DNA of 64,000 nt from CAVYBY01 sp963766935 (GTDB lineage Bacteria; Actinomycetota; UBA4738; HRBIN12): the NCBI GenBank assembly GCA_963766935.1, contig CAVYBY010000008.1:313466-377465 (forward strand), read 5' to 3'. A program made the translations under genes and the position numbers. The notes beneath the pieces are model-generated. The model was not told the origin of the DNA. It saw nothing but the letters and a program-made list of their open reading frames with translations, and searched no databases. Of the stretch, positions 60,977 to 64,000 are shown one piece after another (the stretch's first letter is position 1; every line of letters begins with the position of its first letter).

Positions 60977-63040
60977 TCAGCCGGGGTGGGTCGCTTCGTC
61001 GCGCCCGCGGGCAAACCTTTCGACGCGATGAAGCTGAACGACCGTGTCCTCGTCGTCGATGACGATCGTCGAGGCCATCTCTGCCGTGGCCCGCAGACGA
61101 ATGGTCATGATGTCCGGGGTCGTCGGTGGGCCGAGCAGGAAACCCTGACCGAGGATGCACCCCTCATCCACGAGCAATCCCACCTGTGCGGGTCGTTCGA
61201 CTCCCTGAGCGATCGCGATGAGCTTCAATCGCGGCACATGTCGATCACGTTGCGGACGAGCGCCGAGCTCGTTCGTCCAGGTCGATCCCGCTCACCAGGC
61301 CGCGGTCGAGCTTGACGATGTCGACCGGCAGCTCTCGCAGCAGCTCCAGCGAGGAGGGTCCGGTACCGAAGGCGTCGATCGCCACGCGAACGCCGGCCGC
61401 GCGGAGCTCGATGAGGACCTCCTTGGCCTTCATCGGCGTCATCGCCAATGCGACCTCGCTGATCTCGGCGATAAGAGGTCCTGCCGTCCGATCGCGTCGG
61501 ACAGCTCGACGGCCCGGTCGAGGAAGCTTGGGTGCCACAGCTCCCTCGGCGAAACGTTGAAGGTCAGCATCCGCAGGTCGTCGAGCACATCCTCCTCGCG
61601 CCACTCGGCGCAACGCCGGCGAAGCTCCTCCGAGCACCCAGTCGCCGATCGACACCGAGAGGCCGAGCTCCTCCGCAACGGGGAGGAAGCCGGCCGGCCC
61701 GACGTCGCCGTAGGTGCTGTCGGGCCAGCGCAGCAGCGCTTCGGCCCCGATGGTCCGGCCGAGGGCCAGCTCGACGATCGGCTGGAACGCCAGCGACCAC
61801 GCGCCCAGATCGGCCGAGCGCTCGAGCCCGGCGGACATCGACTCCACCAGCGGCTGTTCGTCGAAGCCCGAGGAGCCCTTGATGCGCGAGCGCCGTCCGG
61901 AACGCGCCCACTTGTCGTGATACATGGCCGAGTCCGCGCTCCGGATCAGCGTGCGCGGGTCGGTCCCGTCCTCCGGGAACAGGCTCACTCCGGCGCTGGC
62001 CGACAGCGTGAGCTTCCTGCCCGACAGGAGGAACGGTTCGTCGAGGACCGCCACGAGGCGATCCCGCAGCGTCTCCGCCACGGCCGCCCCGTGCGGTCCC
62101 AGATCTTCGGTTGTTCCCGGCAGCGGCGTCACGACGATGAACTCGTCGCCGCCGAGGCGGGCGATCAAGTCTCCCTCGCGAAGCACCGCGCGGAAGCGAT
62201 GGGCCAGCTCTCGCAGCAGCGCGTCGCCGGCGGAATGACCGAGGGTGTCGTTCACGGTTTGAACCCGTCCAGGTCCAGGGCCGAGACGGCCACCGCCTCG
62301 CCACTTCGCCGGGCCGCCGCAAGCGTGAGTCGCAGGTGCTCGTCGAGGAACGTCCGGTTCGGCAGACCGGTGACCACGTCGTGGTACGCGAGCCGCTCGA
62401 GCTGGGCGAGGCTCGACCGCAGCCGCTCGCCCGAACCGCGAGCGCGCTCGAGATCGGTCGCGGTGGTTGCCTGCTCCGCCCTCGCCCGTTCGAGCTGCCG
62501 GGTCAGCCACGACATCGACTCGCCGGCGATCACGGACAGCAGGACGATCTGGGTTCCCTGCGCGACGGGCCCGTCCTGGGCGCCTCCCTGCACGAAGAAG
62601 AGCGGGGCCGCGTAGGCGATCGCCGTGAGCGGTGCGAACCAGAGTGCGGTGCCCGGCGGCTGCGAGAGCCCGATCCATGCGCTGATGGCCAGGAAGAAGA
62701 TGCCGTTGTCGTAGCCCGGGGGGCCAAGCAGCTTTCCGACCGCAACCAGGGCGAGCGCGGGCGGAACCAGTACGAGGAGCGACCGGGTCCCCCACTGTTC
62801 CCAGGGGAGGATCCAGGTCAGGAGCGAAAGGGAAACCGCGGCGGCTGCGACGACGGCGAGACCGGAGGGGTTGATGGAGGAAGGGACCGCCGTCGCGGCC
62901 GCCACGGTGGAGGCCCCGAGCGCCGCGAACAGCAGCGCGGCGACCCGCACGAGCAGGGAAGGACGACTCGTGCGGTGCGCGGGACCGGAAAGATCGTGGA
63001 GAAGCGTCACAAGCTGGCCTTTTTCTTGGGGTTGTGTCAT
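60977..63040 (-). pseudogene. Membrane GGDEF-EAL protein with five frameshifts
   Basis: About 688 residues if corrected. Six helices open it, then a GGDEF domain (YHDVVTGLPNRTFLDEHL, LARLGGDEFIVV-like IARLGGDEFIVV) and an EAL domain (GAEALLRWPD). Indels lie near 62258 (one lost), 61630 (one extra), 61474, 61264 and 61228 (one lost each); repairing them gives a length divisible by three. EAL residues are altered: the DDFG block is DAFGTG and the AEGVE block is AQGVE. Might be a decaying gene or low-quality consensus. It would handle cyclic di-GMP. Confidence 0.8.
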
Positions 63041-63207
63041 CAGTTATCCCCTGAAACAGGCAAGCCGTGATGGGACGGGGGGCGGATTTCGCGAATCCCC
63101 CGGTGGGGTTATGTCTGTAGGAAACCGAGCGGAGCCTTCATCGGCCGGATCGCTCCTCATCGCCCGGGGTGGATACCCCAGGATCGTCCTCAGCGTGGAG
63201 ATGGCGT

Positions 63208-63408
63208 TCATGGCCGCCGGACATGGCTACCGTCGCTCCGGCGCCGTCGGAGCCCGGTCGTCGGCGGGCCGGGCTCCGGTAAGAGCTCTTCGATGTGCCG
63301 GTCGCAGAAGTCCACCTCGTGCTCGTCCCCACGGGGGGTGACCTGCACGAGGACCGTGGCCGTCGCGGGATCGAAACACCAGGCGCAGCTCTCGAGCTCC
63401 CCGTTCAT
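63208..63408 (-). CDS. Small putative zinc-binding protein
   Basis: 66 residues. CAWCFDPATATVLVQVTPRGDEHEVDFCDRHIEELL holds CxxC and CxxH pairs about 22 residues apart, as in a treble-clef or zinc-ribbon fold, then a basic tail. Function unknown. Divergent from the MOSC gene across 83 bases. Confidence 0.55.
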   Translation of the reverse strand: MNGELESCAWCFDPATATVLVQVTPRGDEHEVDFCDRHIEELLPEPGPPTTGLRRRRSDGSHVRRP

Positions 63409-63491
63409 GAACCCTCCATCCCATCGGGTGCCGACGCCTAGCTCTTGTCTCGAGAGCCCATTTGGGTTCCCGGCGCAGCTACCATTGCCGC

Positions 63492-64000
63492 GTGGCCGTG
63501 GTCGCTCGGTTCAACATCACGCCCGTCTCGTCGACGGCGCTGCACCATCCGGACGAGCTCGACCTTCGCGTGACCGGAGCCGTGGGGGATCGCCGGTTCA
63601 TGATCCTGGAGGCCGACGGCCTGGCGGCTGACGACGCCCGCGAAGGGCCCATTCCTCGGTGTGCGCACGAGGTTCGACCGGGTGTGGATCGCCTCTCGTT
63701 CGAGTTCCCCGATGGCGAGCGGGCCGACGGCGGATGCCGCCGGCACGGGTGAGCCGCGGAAGGTGAAGCTGTACGACCGGTGGGTCGTGGCCCGGCCGGT
63801 GGACGGACCGCTCGCCGCCGCGCTGAGCCGCTATGCCGGCCGCGAGATGATTCTGGCCCGCGTGGAGGAACCCGAGTACGCCGGGGGGATCAACCGGCTG
63901 ACCCTGCTCTCAATCGCATCGGTGCAGGACCTCGGCCGGCGCGGCGGGAGCGAAACCATGCCGGATCCGCGGCGCTTCCGGATGATCGTCGAGCTGGATG
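63492..64000 (+). CDS. MOSC-domain protein (frameshifted, cut at right edge)
   Basis: From GTG 63492: VARFNITPVSSTALHHPDELDLRVTG and AVGDRRFMILEADG are the MOSC N-terminal beta-barrel. After FEFPDGERADG the frame must shift at 63732-63733 (one surplus G) to continue DAAGTGEPRKVKLYDRWVVARP, EEPEYAGGINRLTLLSIASVQDL and DPRRFRMIVELD, up to the window end. MOSC proteins deliver sulfur to molybdenum cofactor enzymes or act on N-hydroxylated compounds. The C-terminus is outside the window. Confidence 0.8.

Noticed and set aside
63041..63207. Possible cyclic di-GMP riboswitch upstream of the GGDEF-EAL gene
   Set aside because: I looked for GEMM-type core motifs on both strands and found none convincing.

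Overview
The window is about 70% GC, gene-dense, and full of GTG/TTG starts and 1-4 base stop/start overlaps (ATGA, GTGA, TGATG). It looks like the chromosomal origin region of an actinomycete-type bacterium, probably an uncultured or deep-branching Actinomycetota. The marker blocks are rpmH/dnaA/dnaN/recF/dciA-like/gyrB/gyrA/DUF3566/tRNA-Ile, rnpA-yidD-yidC-jag-rsmG-parA-parB with a perfect parS, murJ-sigM-anti-sigma-trxB-trxA-cwlM with a DUF6049 gene, nickel superoxide dismutase with its divergent protease, and padR-ino1. The taxonomic call rests on gene content and order only.

Layout. 1-7.2 kb: accessory genes and gene debris (MFS start, broken copies of a zinc peptidase and an Ada protein, an adenylate cyclase, an ECF sigma pair, a PQQ sugar dehydrogenase). 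7.2-17.2 kb: leftward replication genes ending in dnaA, with DnaA-box-like CTTTCCACA motifs on both sides of dnaA. 17.4-23.4 kb: rightward ribosomal protein L34, RNase P, membrane insertase, Jag, RsmG, ParA and ParB; ParA has a long proline-rich repeat tail. 23.4-36.1 kb: leftward cell-wall, redox and sigma/anti-sigma genes. 36.2-44 kb: PilT, CCA-adding enzyme, signal peptidase, molybdate uptake operon with a HTH-TOBE regulator, and a YchF-like protein with a broken P-loop. 44-47.2 kb: NiSOD/SodX, a metzincin, and a sulfur-relay pair (TusA-DsrE2) preceded by a cysteine-containing leader peptide. 47.2-54.7 kb: antiporter, methyltransferase, two MFS carriers, inositol-phosphate synthase and PadR. 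54.8-60 kb: an operon led by a cobalamin riboswitch. 60-64 kb: PAC2 protein, a multiply frameshifted GGDEF-EAL gene, a small zinc-binding protein and a MOSC protein cut by the window edge.

The most notable system is the leftward operon at 60.0-54.8 kb. A B12 riboswitch aptamer precedes a secreted alpha/alpha-toroid protein, a membrane-anchored DUF4430-like protein, EcfT, a fused double-ATPase EcfA and an S component. The two exported proteins resemble the alpha and beta halves of intrinsic factor/transcobalamin, split into two coupled genes, feeding an ECF importer. A second regulatory candidate is the Cys-Cys leader peptide followed by a hairpin that covers the tusA ribosome binding site.

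Eight otherwise good genes carry single-base frameshifts (dienelactone hydrolase, recF, parB, HTH-TOBE regulator, metzincin, ecfT, GGDEF-EAL, MOSC), mostly at short C/G runs. Because recF and parB are affected, many are probably consensus errors in the assembly. The GGDEF-EAL gene, with five shifts and altered catalytic residues, may be truly decaying.
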